Source: Leishmania infantum JPCM5
Taxonomy: Eukaryota > Euglenozoa > Kinetoplastea > Trypanosomatida > Trypanosomatidae
Direction: 5' to 3'
Length of the DNA stretch: 64,000 nt
Assembly (NCBI RefSeq): GCF_000002875.2
Contig: NC_009387.2
Span: forward strand, 124,001-188,000
Shown piece after piece: positions 32,140 through 42,566 of the stretch; the first letter of the stretch is position 1; the number at the start of each line of letters is the position of its first letter. The notes under the pieces were generated by a model that saw only the letters and a list, made by a program, of their open reading frames with translations, was not told the DNA's origin and made no database searches. The translations under genes were made by a program, and so were the position numbers.

Positions 32140-33300
32140 CAGTCCGCTCGAATTTGACGTGTCTGTCGGTGAAAAGGCAACTCCGCTCACAGGCAGTACA
32201 AGCACCCGCGGCGCTTCCCAGGGTGCAGTGATGAGCTGTGCACAGGCCTGGTCTTGTTCTCCTCTGTGGTTTCAACTTGCTGGCTCGGTGGCAGTCATAT
32301 GCATAGTGCGTGGATGCGCTTGCAGTCACCCTCTCTTCTTCTGCGCAACTCGTGCACAGGGAAGCGCAAGCACGCGAGCATGCGCGCACACTCCACCAGA
32401 CGCGAGAGAGAGAGCACAAACAAGAACAGCGGGTGGGAGGAGAGAGTTCGGAGAGTAAAGGCGCGGAGCAGATGCTACGCGCGCACTAGCACGCGCGCTC
32501 CTACGAGCGAGCCGCCCTCTGCGCGCGTCCCATAACAGGCGGGGGCAGGGGATGGGGGCGTGTCCGCAGGCAGCGTAGGCGGGCACGCATTCACCGCTTT
32601 CCCTCGGCTAGTCGACCGCAGCTCGATGCCTCCTACGAGACGTCAAGCATAGGAACGAGGCGCGAGCACCCATGCACGGCGAAAGCGAGCGAGAGTTCGT
32701 CTCGGCAGGCCGGCAGCTATTCGCGTGCACCCCCATCCCACCCATCAGCCCGGCGCGGAAAGACAACGAGGACGATAGGGAAGGGGGGGGCGTGGCGGCG
32801 TCTTACTCGTTTTTTTTTTGCGAGGGTTCTTGTTACGCATTTCGGCGTATCCTTCCTCTGCGCAAGAGGCGGTAAGGGCGAGGGGATGGGAGGGGTGAAG
32901 GAGGGGGGAGCGGTCGAGCCCAGAGGTGAGAGATGCACCCACATATACACGCATGCGCATATATGTATGTGGTTGCGCCTCTCTTTGGGGCGATCACGGT
33001 GTGAGCGATGAGGAAGCAGGCGTCTGCGGATGGCCGTGGCTGCTGGCACCGTGCGTCCGCCCACCCCCTTCCCTCTCTCTCTCTCAGCAGCGCAGCTCAC
33101 TAGCAAACACCCCATCTCGCTCTTGATGACACGGCCTCACGGTCTTCTGTGAGCATACATACAACAGCGGCAGCAGCTTCGAAGAGGGAAGGCGCCGGTG
33201 ACCCCTCTCTCCCCGGCTCTGCCAGCGCTGCCGTTGCTGCCTTCTCTCTCCTCCTCCGAAGCACACACACGCCAATGCCACACAGGGTGCACCGTTCCCA
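32140..33300. other. intergenic spacer
   Basis: No supported gene. A T9 run lies at 32811-32819 and G-rich runs at 32785-32800 and 32880-32920. The part next to 33300 is the presumed 3'-UTR of the mitochondrial-type protein gene. Confidence 0.6.
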
Positions 33301-36300
33301 TTAAGTTTCATAAAGGATACGTCGCCCCATGTTACGCATCCGCAGGGACGACTCCAGTGCGTGGCGCAGGTCGTCATGCTCCATCCCGGTCAGCTCCATC
33401 GCCCGCAACACACGTGTCACGTCATCCTCGCTGAGTGTGTCGCTGAGCTGGCCGGCGCGGGAGGCGAGAGTCACGTAGAAGAGATGCCACGGCTCATCAG
33501 ATGGGGACTGCGAGCCCGTTGGCATCTGTGCACGCGACGACGACGATTGTGTGGCATCACTATGGCGGCCGCCGCTGTGGGAATCATCGGTGCTCTGATG
33601 GTCCGCATCCAGTGGTGGCGAGCGCTCTGGTGCCGCGGCGGCCCGGGGCGCCTCCTTCTGCCAAGCGTCCCCGCATGCGCGGCGGCCGGCAGCAGCAGCG
33701 GTGGACGCACTTCGCACAGCCACGGCGGGGTCGTCAAGCGGGTCGCCGCGACGACTCGCCGCCTTCATCTCGGCATTCGCGCTGGAGCCGCCAGCCGGGG
33801 AAGAGGCGCCACTGCCACGAGCGCCGCATGTCCTCTCCCAGCGCTGCAGAGATGCATAGGCGAGCAGCACACAGCTGATTTCGTGCCCGCTGAGGAGCTC
33901 CACTTGCTCTCTGAACAGCGGCGCCGCGCACGCCATGAAGGCAGCCGTCGTGGGCGAGAAGACCTCGAAGAAGAGGATGGCCGTGCACAGCAGCGCAACG
34001 TCGCGCACGGCATCGCGGTCGCGGAAACGGAGAAGATGCATAATACTTGCCGCCACCGTCTCTGTCGCTGTTGTCGCCGCCTCCTTCGCCTCTCCGGGCT
34101 CTGGTCCAGCAGACACACTCGACAGCAGGTACGTCAGGAACACCTCCACATACCGCTGGCCGAGGTGATATGGAATACGCAGCGCCATACGATTGCCGCC
34201 CAAGGCGCCGGGCAGCTGCGGGCGATACCGGCGGTCTAGCACGCGCAGCGGCGACGGCTCCGCCTCCTCGACGACGCCGCTGCCCCCCGATGCGGTCGCA
34301 GACGCCGAGCTCGTGCGACGCAGGCGGGCACCGTCGGTGGCGCCTTGCGGTGGCGTCTCGAAATACACGAACGGAGTCACCAGTCTCTGCTGTGGATGGT
34401 GCCGCTGCTGTGCGGTGTGACGCGGTGCTGCCGTCGCCAGCACCTGCACTCTCGCCGTCGCGTACATGCACGCCTGGAGTACATCCATGGCCTCTCCCAT
34501 CGACAGCGGTGGCGCCCACGCCGCACCCGTCCGGCCAGCAGTCGAGTACTGGTGTGACCACCAACGTACACACCACTCGTCCAGCGGCATGCGGAAGTCG
34601 TCGGCGCCTGTTGCGATGCAGTCCCGCCGGAACTGATCGAGGGCAGCATCCGGGAAGCCAGAGGAGGCGGAGGCTGCTGCGTGCCGATCCGGCACACCGC
34701 CGTGTCGAGGCGTGGAGCTGTGCATAGATGGGGCGTACAGCGGAACGCCAGGGGCCTCCTCGCTAGGGATGCAGAGGACAGCGTAGAAGAGTTGGAAGAG
34801 TTCCTTGTTAGAGAAGAGCGGGGCAAAGGAAGAAGATGGCGACGCTGCACGGCCGTCGTGCTCTCTCCACTGCTGACCACAAGAGTTGTGGAGGTGGGGG
34901 TGGGTACCCACCGACAGGGTCCACCGCGCCATCTCGCTCCCGAGCACGCGCAGCACCTCGCGGATGCCGTACTGGCAGTTGGAGGACTGCACGTACACGT
35001 CGACGGCGGTGCGCGGCAGCGAGGAGCGGCGGCCAATGCTAAAGAAGAGCTGCTGGATGTGTAGCAGGCGCCACAGTAAGCGCAGCAGCAGCAGTTGCCG
35101 CGGAGCAGCTCCCAACAATTCGGGCGCGGAAGAAGTCGAGTCCTCTGCGCATCGAGGCTGTGACGGCGGGGTCGCTGCGGTAGATGGGGAGCTGCTGCGT
35201 GGCGGTACTCGCAGGCGGTAGTCGCGAACGGCATCGAAATGGCGTGGGGTGAGCTGATGCAGTGTACGCTGGATCTGCCCAGCGTACTCGAAAAAGCGTG
35301 CGTCGACGGCGTCGATATCCTCGCTGGTAGACGGGATGCGGAATGCACCGGTAGCACCTTGTCCCTGCATCGACTGCGCCGCCTGCGCGCTCGACGCAAC
35401 ATCGCCAGCGCTGCCGCTTCGGCTGCTGCGGTTGCGTTCGGAGGCATCTTGCCGTTGTCCTTGTCGCCGAGCCCGGGCCCAGGCGGCAAGGCTCCATTCC
35501 ACCTGCTTCAAGATGCGGTACGCATGCAGACACGTCTGCTCGTACTCGCGCCGGCGCCGATTCGCAATGTACGCGGAAGTATGGCGCCGCGCAAGCTCGA
35601 GGGCATCATGGCCTCGATGCTGAAGACTGCGACGTCGCCTCTCTCGGAGGTCCTGCAGCCTGGCTCGTTGGGCGTTGCTGCCATTCGCATCTCCATCCGT
35701 GCCAGCATCATTGCGGCCACGCTCTGGTCGATGCTCGCGGTTCCGCGGTCTGCCCTGCGCGTCAGCCCTCCTCGTCGATGCCTCCGGAGGGTCCAACGAC
35801 CATTCGCCCAGCACCGGCGGAGCACTGGCACCGCGTCGGCTCGCCTCCGCCTCGAGCGGCGTCTGCTGTTGTTTCCTCGGTTCCTCGAGAGCCCTCCCAG
35901 GAGTGGCGCCGGCGGACAGTCGCGAGGATGACGACGGCGGAGGCGACGACGAAGATGATCGCCTTGTCGTGCCGTCGCTGGATGTGTTACGCGCTGCGCC
36001 TCCCCTCGCACGGCTTGTTTCCTCGACCGGAGCGCCAGTTAGCGCGGCGCTACCGAGACCATGCGCGCTCGGGTGAAGGTGAGAAGACGGATGAGGATAT
36101 AGAGGGGCGGTGGAGAGAAGAGGGTCGCTGGCCGGCTGCGACGCTGCAGTGGTGCCGCTGCAGACGAAGGGTGCATTGCGGGCACGAAGGAAAACATGAA
36201 AGGCGTCACGGGCGTGCGGGGATGACGACACTGCACTCGAAGCCGCGCCAGTGACGACTTGGGATGCACTACCCAGCGCTGACGCCGAGTAACTGTGCTG

Positions 36301-36486
36301 CTGCTCTTGTGGACGCTCTCCGCGCCGCCCACGAAACTGATCATGGCTAGGGTTATGTGTTACGTATCCACGGCAGGAGATGCGCCGCGCCGCTGTCACT
36401 GTGGCGCGCTCGCCGCTCCTGGCAGGCGTGGGAGAAGACCGACTCGCGAGAGGCGCAAGAGCGCTGACGCAGGCCCTGCGCATCAT
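33301..36486 (-). CDS. predicted mitochondrial protein of unknown function
   Basis: A 1,061-residue protein I do not recognise. The N-terminus (MMRRACVSALAPLASRSS and the following Arg-rich, acid-poor 40 residues) is a good mitochondrial targeting presequence. Residues 80-330 are low-complexity Ser/Arg/Pro. A helical core follows from about 330, with segments such as LLLLRLLWRLLHIQQLFFSIG and the FRDRDAVRDVALLCTAILFF region. A later LSGHEISCVLLAYASLQRW segment resembles the short helical repeats of organellar RNA-binding (RAP/FASTK-like or OPR/PPR-like) proteins, but only weakly. The last 70 residues return to an ordered LSDTLSEDDVTRVLRAMELTG helix. Such large, fast-evolving proteins are common in the kinetoplastid mitoribosome and RNA-editing machinery; this role is a guess. 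Long open frame and the presequence make it a real gene. ATG at 36486, with a second at 36483. Confidence 0.75.
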   Translation of the reverse strand: MMRRACVSALAPLASRSSPTPARSGERATVTAARRISCRGYVTHNPSHDQFRGRRGERPQEQQHSYSASALGSASQVVTGAASSAVSSSPHARDAFHVFLRARNAPFVCSGTTAASQPASDPLLSTAPLYPHPSSHLHPSAHGLGSAALTGAPVEETSRARGGAARNTSSDGTTRRSSSSSPPPSSSSRLSAGATPGRALEEPRKQQQTPLEAEASRRGASAPPVLGEWSLDPPEASTRRADAQGRPRNREHRPERGRNDAGTDGDANGSNAQRARLQDLRERRRRSLQHRGHDALELARRHTSAYIANRRRREYEQTCLHAYRILKQVEWSLAAWARARRQGQRQDASERNRSSRSGSAGDVASSAQAAQSMQGQGATGAFRIPSTSEDIDAVDARFFEYAGQIQRTLHQLTPRHFDAVRDYRLRVPPRSSSPSTAATPPSQPRCAEDSTSSAPELLGAAPRQLLLLRLLWRLLHIQQLFFSIGRRSSLPRTAVDVYVQSSNCQYGIREVLRVLGSEMARWTLSVGTHPHLHNSCGQQWREHDGRAASPSSSFAPLFSNKELFQLFYAVLCIPSEEAPGVPLYAPSMHSSTPRHGGVPDRHAAASASSGFPDAALDQFRRDCIATGADDFRMPLDEWCVRWWSHQYSTAGRTGAAWAPPLSMGEAMDVLQACMYATARVQVLATAAPRHTAQQRHHPQQRLVTPFVYFETPPQGATDGARLRRTSSASATASGGSGVVEEAEPSPLRVLDRRYRPQLPGALGGNRMALRIPYHLGQRYVEVFLTYLLSSVSAGPEPGEAKEAATTATETVAASIMHLLRFRDRDAVRDVALLCTAILFFEVFSPTTAAFMACAAPLFREQVELLSGHEISCVLLAYASLQRWERTCGARGSGASSPAGGSSANAEMKAASRRGDPLDDPAVAVRSASTAAAAGRRACGDAWQKEAPRAAAAPERSPPLDADHQSTDDSHSGGRHSDATQSSSSRAQMPTGSQSPSDEPWHLFYVTLASRAGQLSDTLSEDDVTRVLRAMELTGMEHDDLRHALESSLRMRNMGRRILYET

Positions 36487-36837
36487 ACACCTGGAGCGTT
36501 CAAGCGTAGAGGAGGAGAAGAGATGGAAGTGCGCCTACGTGTCGATGAGGGGTGCGCGCGCTTCGAATCACCGCACCAGCGCGCCGGTGCGCCTCGTCAT
36601 GGAGAACGACCCCGCACAAGGGGGATGGCACAGGAGGGCGTGGGAAAGCGGGCGAGAAGCCACGGAGAGGCAAGCACAGGCGGGAGACAGAGGCTGGAGA
36701 AGCGGATAGGGGGGAGGGAGGGGGCCCGCATGCAGGCCTATCGGTCACTGATTCGTGAACGACGGCGCACTTCTTGGATGTATTCACATCCTTTCCTTTC
36801 CGCTTTACGTCTCCAACTGATGTCATCGCATGCGCGC

Positions 36838-36874
<37 letters not shown>

Positions 36875-38246
36875 CCGATAGGGATGAACGGGTGCAGGGG
36901 CCGCACACGTCGGGCTTCCATCGCTCTGCGCTGCACATTCCCATCACTCCCCGCCCGCACTGCAGAGCCGAGCGGCAACAACGTCATTCATGCAGAGAGC
37001 ACGGGCGCAGAGACAAGCACACCTCGGCAAGCAGAGCATGTCAAGATCACAGGACAGTGTTGCACAAAGTCATCACCCTCCATCATGCCCCGTCTTCCGA
37101 GTCTTGTTGCCCTCCCTTCCGCACACGCACGCCCGCCCGACCCCCTCCCTACTCCTATGCTCGCCTGTCCTCCGTCTGTGTATACCCGCCCGTCTCGCCA
37201 GCAAGACAAGTGAGGGGACGAAGCGTGCGCAGCCCCTTTTCGTTTCTGCTTGCGCTTAGCATTTTACGCCATCCACCCCACTCCCACCACCACTCCTCCT
37301 GTGGGATCTGGCGCGAGAGCGCGCGAGACAGCGTGAGTGCCTTCACAGGCGAGCAGGCAAGCAGGCACGCGTATATAGAGGCACTCCATCGCACAGAGAG
37401 GTGCCGACAGCGCCACGGAGGCCCCTCTCCCCCTGAAAACATGGTCGAGCAACGATACTGTCGACTAGCAGCGACGGCGATGAACTTCATGGAAACGGCA
37501 ACAGCCATGTGACGCAGCCCTCCTCCGTCCAAGCCGGAGCACGGCACAGCACAGTGCGTTCACAGATGAAAGAGCCCGCGACGCCCACGTGAAAGGAGAG
37601 TTGGAGGGGGGGAAGAGCGCTTAAAGCAAGTCGGCGCAAGGAAGAAGGGCACGCACACACACTTACATGGCCGCTGAGAGATCCAGCGAGTGGATGCGAT
37701 GAAGCGAGCGAGATGCTGGGAGACACGTATACAAGCACATGGGCAGGAAGGTACGCACAGCGGGGGAGGAAGAGGAAGAGGAGGGGGTGGGCGACGACAG
37801 TGTACCAACACACCTTAAAGCCGTCGCATCCACGGAACATCAACACACAAACCAAAAGGGCCCATGACAAGCCCGTGCAGCTCGGCACAGCGAGAGAGAG
37901 AGAGTGAGTGAAAGAGGGAGGAGGGGGCGATCCACAGATGAGGCGGTGCAGACCGCAGCAAAGAAAAGAGACAAGACAGCAGAAGCAGCACTGACGCCCA
38001 CCAATCGAGCTGGCGACGGCATCATGCTGCCCAAGCCACCCGCGCGCCTACCCGATCCGTCCACCCATGCTCTCTCTCCCCCTTCCAATCTCCATCATTA
38101 CTATCGGCACATGCAGAGAGAAGCCACAGCGTACGTGGCCGTGCCTCTCCCTCAGCCCCCTGATCTGGCAGCGGTGGCGGCGTTGGTGGGGATGGTGGCG
38201 CCGGCGTGCCGCACACCCGGTCTTTCGGTGTCTCTTTCCGTTTCGC
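36487..38246. other. intergenic spacer
   Basis: About 1.76 kb without a supported gene. It contains a (GT)n tract at 36840-36870, GA-rich runs at 36635-36725 and 37890-37925, and mixed low-complexity. Plus-strand open frames here are low-complexity and overlap in several frames. Confidence 0.6.
36840..36870. repeat. (GT)n microsatellite
   Basis: About 15 uninterrupted GT dinucleotides, 350 bp upstream of the mitochondrial-type protein gene. Confidence 0.9.
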
Positions 38247-39392
38247 TCAGTGCCGCGCTACGGGATAATGCTCCTGCGAGTCCTTTGCCAGCGCATCACG
38301 CACGGGGGCAAAGAAGGGATGCTGCATCGCCTCATGGGCCATGATGCGGTCCTGATGGTCGAACTGCAGCATCTTATCGAGCAAGTCCAACGCGGTCGCG
38401 TCGCACCACGACTCCTGGATGGATCCCCTCTTGATGTACCGGCGCCAGTCGACGTGCTCGTCAGGGAGGGCGCTCATGCTCGACTCTACGACGCGCGATA
38501 TGCGGCACTGGTACTTGTCGAGGTAGCGGTACAGAGCCTTCTTGCCAAACACCGCCACAATCTGAAGGAGCTGATCCTCGTTGTTGGCGCCGACGAAGAA
38601 GGGGTCGCTGCGGAAGAGCATGCCTGCCAGTACGCACCCGAGGCACCAGATGTCTAGCGAGTAGTCGTAGTGGCGGTAGCCGACCAGCAGCTCCGGCCCC
38701 TTGTAGTGCCGTGTTGCCACACCGCAGTTGAGCGCCTGTCCGTGGATGTAGTACTCGCCCAGCCCCCAGTCGATCACACGCAGGATCTTGCGCTCGTGGT
38801 CGATCATGACATTGTAGGGCTTGATGTCGCGGTGGAAGATGCCGCGGCGGTGGGCGAAGTCCAGCGAGCGTAGAATCTCGTACAGGTAGTAGCGCATGTC
38901 GAAGTTGGAGAGCTTGTTCGAGTAGAGGAGGTTGCGCAGCGTTGTCGGGTTGTGCACGTACTCTGTGACGAGCACCACCGTCTGTGACTCCGCGTCGCGC
39001 AGCACATCGAGAAGGCGGACGACGTTGGGGCCACCGCAGAGGTTGCGCAAGATGCTAATCTCACGCAGAATCTTCTGGTAGCGCACCGGCTTGAGCAGCT
39101 TGAGGACACACAGGCATCCGTTGTTGCGGTTCCGGCCACGAAACACCTCCGAATACTTGCCGCGCCCGATTTTCTGCAGCAGCTCGTACGGGGCCAAGTT
39201 CGCGTTGAAGTCGACCCTCGCGTTTTTATAGTCCCAGTAGCTGACGCCACGCTGGCGATACACGTACCAGAACGGGTGCTCGTACTCCTCCGGCTTCGTT
39301 TTCTTCGCCTTAGATTCGTCTCCGCTGCCGCCCCCGCCGCCGCCGTGCCGCCCGCCGTCGGCGCGGTGGGCTGCGGCGTCCACGTTGGCCAT
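38247..39392 (-). CDS. CK2A2: casein kinase 2 catalytic subunit alpha
   Basis: A 381-residue CK2 alpha kinase. A Gly/His/Lys-rich leader (1-35) is followed by the conserved EYEHPFWYVYRQ lead-in. The kinase domain has the CK2-type loop GRGKYSEVF (76-84), ATP Lys 98 in VLKLLKP, HRDIKPYNV (187-195), and DWG instead of DFG (208-210), which is diagnostic of CK2. It continues with YYIHGQALNCGVATRHYKGPE (as in CK2 activation segments) and a GSIQESWCDATALDLLDKML end. CK2 phosphorylates acidic Ser/Thr sites in many nuclear and cytosolic proteins and normally pairs with a beta subunit. The start is the ATG at 39392: upstream the open frame runs into a pyrimidine tract. The number 2 follows the T. brucei naming for the chromosome 2 copy, from memory; the CK2 alpha assignment itself is firm. 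Confidence 0.93.
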   Translation of the reverse strand: MANVDAAAHRADGGRHGGGGGGSGDESKAKKTKPEEYEHPFWYVYRQRGVSYWDYKNARVDFNANLAPYELLQKIGRGKYSEVFRGRNRNNGCLCVLKLLKPVRYQKILREISILRNLCGGPNVVRLLDVLRDAESQTVVLVTEYVHNPTTLRNLLYSNKLSNFDMRYYLYEILRSLDFAHRRGIFHRDIKPYNVMIDHERKILRVIDWGLGEYYIHGQALNCGVATRHYKGPELLVGYRHYDYSLDIWCLGCVLAGMLFRSDPFFVGANNEDQLLQIVAVFGKKALYRYLDKYQCRISRVVESSMSALPDEHVDWRRYIKRGSIQESWCDATALDLLDKMLQFDHQDRIMAHEAMQHPFFAPVRDALAKDSQEHYPVARH

Positions 39393-39415
39393 TCCTTTGA
39401 TTTCCGTTCGGAGCA

Positions 39416-39475
39416 CTGGACGAGTCGAGTGATATAGAGAGAAAAAGAGAGAGAGAGACGCAGAACAGAGAGGCA
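39416..39475 (-). promoter_or_regulatory. predicted trans-splicing signal of CK2A2
   Basis: On the transcribed strand, a long CT tract (TCTCTCTCTCTCTTTTTCTCTC, approximately) spans 39437-39465. The first AG after it is at 39417-39416, giving a 5'-UTR of about 24 nt before the ATG at 39392. This is a textbook trypanosomatid acceptor layout and supports the inward start. Confidence 0.6.
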
Positions 39476-39959
39476 CACAGAGAAGGATGCACGAGAGGAG
39501 AGATGCGTGCTTGCTGTGTGCGTGGGTGGAGATGCAGAGGGCCACCACGAGGAAAAGAGCGGGGGAGAAGAAGGAGGAGGGTCGTGCGAGGGGCGCCCCA
39601 TGATGGACGAGTGTGCGCCCAAGATGTTCGGCGGTTGGACAGGAAAGCCATAAGACGGGCCGACACGGGCCGGAGAGGGAGCCGCGACATGTGTGGATGG
39701 GCGTGTGCGCGCGCGCCTCCGTTTTCTCCATGTAGATGCGAAGCGGGAGCATGCGTGCGCATGCACAACCCCGGCACCCGCATGCAACCGAAAGCGAGGG
39801 CCATCACTGGTAGTCACGACCGAGCCGCCCCACAGCGAAACCGTCGTGGGGTTGCGTACACATATGGGGAACGACATTGGAAGAGGAGTGCCGCGACGCA
39901 ACCCGTTGTGCGCCACCGCCTACGAAACAGAAAGAGGGGCACACGCACACACACACGCG

Positions 39960-39976
39960 TATATATATATATATAT
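39960..39976. repeat. (TA)n microsatellite
   Basis: Eight TA dinucleotides in the spacer upstream of CK2A2. Confidence 0.85.
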
Positions 39977-40804
39977 GTAGAAGAAGCACGCAGAGCCCGA
40001 AAGCCTGCGCACAACAACAACGATAGGCCGATGTGCAAGCGCAGAGAAAGAAGGGCGGGGCGGAGAATGGCTGCAGCGCGGGCGGAGGCGGCAACGTCTC
40101 TCAGATCCGCGACCTCGCGTAATGCGTGCAGTCCGTGATGCGGGTAAAATAGACGCCTTGATGGGGGTGAGCAGCGGCAATATCGTCAGTGTGCTGACGC
40201 GTGTGCCGAGCAGTGGAGCCACCCCGGCCCTCCAGCCACCACCACCATCGCCACCCTCGGGGAAGGAGGGTGATGGATTAACACAGACACACGCATGCGT
40301 CGTGAGCGACCTGAGCAGCATTGCCCCTCACTGGTCTCCCCACACGTTCCCACCTGCCAGCACACGCCTTGCCCTTACATTACATCATCTATCACAGCCA
40401 CCATCACTGCCCCGCCACCACCTCCCGCACACCTGCCCATGGCTGGCGGCAAGATAACAAGGAAGGAAGGAAAGGGAAAAGAAGAGGGCCCCACAGGCTC
40501 TCTGCGCCGCACACGCACACACGCACAGCATCCTGCAACCACGCACACATAAAGAGCGCACACACTTACACATCACAGGCCACAACACCCACGGGCACAT
40601 CCATGCACGCACACACACACACACAGCGAAGGAGGGAGGGAAGACGCGCTGACGCGCCGGCCCCTTAAAGGTATGCGTGTGCGTACGCATCTTTCTCTCC
40701 TCCTCCGTATTTCTTATATGCGCTGTATTCCCCTGTGTCGGTGGCGGTGTGTGCCGTTGTGCTCGGCGCGGTCACGGGTCTCAATCCGTCTTGGATGGTC
40801 GCGC

Positions 40805-40806
<2 letters not shown>

Positions 40807-40844
<38 letters not shown>
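40807..40844. repeat. (GT)n microsatellite
   Basis: About 19 GT dinucleotides, 130 bp beyond the RPN6 stop, probably within the RPN6 3'-UTR. Confidence 0.9.
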
Positions 40845-40847
<3 letters not shown>

Positions 40848-40976
40848 CACATGTAGAAGAAGACGCCAGCACCGCCCCCGACCTCGCTACAAACCCTCAC
40901 CGTCGCCTCGCTCCTTGCTGCCACAAGGCAGGGGTGTCGGAAGAGAAGGAGCACATTCTGCACATCGCGCCTCGGG

Positions 40977-42566
40977 TCACTTGCGCTTGTCGCCAGGCCT
41001 CTTCTGCTTGTTGCCACTGTCAGACTTTCCACCTCGGTCGGCGACGGCGTCCTTGACGCTGCCGATGCCGCCCCGCTTGTTCTTCCGGTTCGCCTCCTCA
41101 CCCTCCTCCTTCGCCTTCGCGCCCTTGTGCTTGGCGATGTTCTCCTCGACGAGCGCATCGAACTTGCCATTGACCTTGTCGAAGAGCGCCGTGACGAGCG
41201 TGTTGTAGCACTCCAGCGCCGTGAGCGCGTCCTGGTAGAGTGTCGTCGGCGCCTGGTCCGCCGCGGCGGCGGCGTCAGCGGCGTTGTCGTAGAACGCCTC
41301 GCTGCCGTCCTTTCCTGGCTTGGACGCCTCAGCGGCCTCGTCGTCGAAGACGATAAGACAGCGATGCTGCTGATCGACGATGCCGCGCAGCTTGCGATCG
41401 AGAATGAGCTGAGAAAGCTTCTGCTCCACCACCATAGCGTCCAGCCTCAGAAGGTTGCTCACGTAGGCAATCTGCACGCGGTTGTACGGCGACACCACCT
41501 TCAACAGGTGCCGCTCCAGCAGCGTGTTGTACATGTCGTTGACCTGCCGACGCACCACCTCGTCGGCGAGGAGGTTCGTGTCGTTGCTGCCGCCGGCGCC
41601 GGACTCCTCCGCCTCGGCGCGGCACTTGGACAGGATACTGTTGAAGAGATGCGTGTCCTGCTTGTTGTAGGCGTCTGCGATGCCGCGCAGCGCATCCATG
41701 TCGGTGCCCTTATACTCCAGCACGCTCTTGGACGAGAGCAGCGTCGCAAGCTCGTCGGGGCTGTCCGTGGAGATCTTCGACAGGATCATGTAGCGAAGCG
41801 AACGGCGCGCCTGGCGTGCCTGGTCGCCGAGCTGATGGAACCCCTCAAAGGCTTCGTATAGGTAAGAGTACGCGGTCTTGTTATCTTTCTCCTCCGCGTG
41901 CAGCACACCGGACTGGAGGTCGATCTCCGCCTGCGAGAGAGGCGGGCAGTAGATGCTGTTCGCCGTCGTGCGCGCCGAGACGAGTGCCGCCCTGGCCTTC
42001 TGGATATCCATGACGGCGTAGTATAGCTTGCTCTCCAGGAGGTAGATGTCGAGCAGCAGCGTACGGTCGTCCAAGCGGCGCACCTCCTTGAGCAGCGCGC
42101 TCAGCGACGCCAGAGCGTCGCTCTTGCGGTTCTCGGCGAACAGAATCTCCACGTAGCGGAGCTGCAGGCGGTGGCGCAGAAAGGTGCGACGCTCCTTGCG
42201 CGCCCAGTGTACGGTCTCGAGACACACCTCTTCCTGCTGCTTCAGCGGCACGCCGCACTGCACAATGTGCTCGAAGAGTTTGCGCACCATCTTCGTCGTC
42301 TTCGCCTTCGGCAGCACCTGGAAGAACGGCCGCACATCCGAGAGCAGCTGGATGGCGGCCTCGCCGTCCTTGGTTACCGTCAGCAGCTCCGCCAGCCGGT
42401 ACACCGCCTGCTCCTTGGCACGGATCGAGTCTCCGTCATCCACTGCAACGTCTGTCCTGACGATCGACTGCAGCAGCTCGCGCGCCGTCGAGCGGTCGCC
42501 CCTGCCGTAGTGGTCCTCGGCCACCTCGAGGGTGTGGGCGCAGTCCACGGAGCCGCCAGGGATCAT
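40977..42566 (-). CDS. RPN6: 26S proteasome lid subunit RPN6
   Basis: A 529-residue homologue of RPN6/PSMD11, the lid subunit that clamps the 19S regulatory particle to the 20S core. Diagnostic blocks are KARAALVSARTTANSIYCPP, the KTAYSYLYEAFEGF segment, and the PCI winged-helix end: LLERHLLKVVSPYNRVQIAY, then VEQKLSQLILDRKLRGIVDQ. The N-terminal helical solenoid (1-330) and PCI module (about 330-430) are complete. After the PCI helix the protein keeps a final coiled helix (YNTLVTALFDKVNGKFDALV) and then gains a Lys/Glu/Gly-rich tail of about 50 residues not found in the 422-residue human protein. ATG at 42566; the transcribed strand just upstream is pyrimidine-rich with a CACAG acceptor candidate. 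It lies between CK2A2 and TRM7. Confidence 0.94.
   Translation of the reverse strand: MIPGGSVDCAHTLEVAEDHYGRGDRSTARELLQSIVRTDVAVDDGDSIRAKEQAVYRLAELLTVTKDGEAAIQLLSDVRPFFQVLPKAKTTKMVRKLFEHIVQCGVPLKQQEEVCLETVHWARKERRTFLRHRLQLRYVEILFAENRKSDALASLSALLKEVRRLDDRTLLLDIYLLESKLYYAVMDIQKARAALVSARTTANSIYCPPLSQAEIDLQSGVLHAEEKDNKTAYSYLYEAFEGFHQLGDQARQARRSLRYMILSKISTDSPDELATLLSSKSVLEYKGTDMDALRGIADAYNKQDTHLFNSILSKCRAEAEESGAGGSNDTNLLADEVVRRQVNDMYNTLLERHLLKVVSPYNRVQIAYVSNLLRLDAMVVEQKLSQLILDRKLRGIVDQQHRCLIVFDDEAAEASKPGKDGSEAFYDNAADAAAAADQAPTTLYQDALTALECYNTLVTALFDKVNGKFDALVEENIAKHKGAKAKEEGEEANRKNKRGGIGSVKDAVADRGGKSDSGNKQKRPGDKRK

Larger units (their letters stand above)
39476..40976. other. intergenic spacer
   Basis: No supported gene. 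Contains a (TA)n run (39960-39976), a (GT)n run (40807-40844), CA-rich stretches and a poorly conserved central part. Plus-strand frames are low-complexity. Confidence 0.6.

Noticed and set aside
36295..37512. 405-codon plus-strand frame
   Set aside because: Crosses GT and GA microsatellites and opposes the unit; composition is that of translated spacer.
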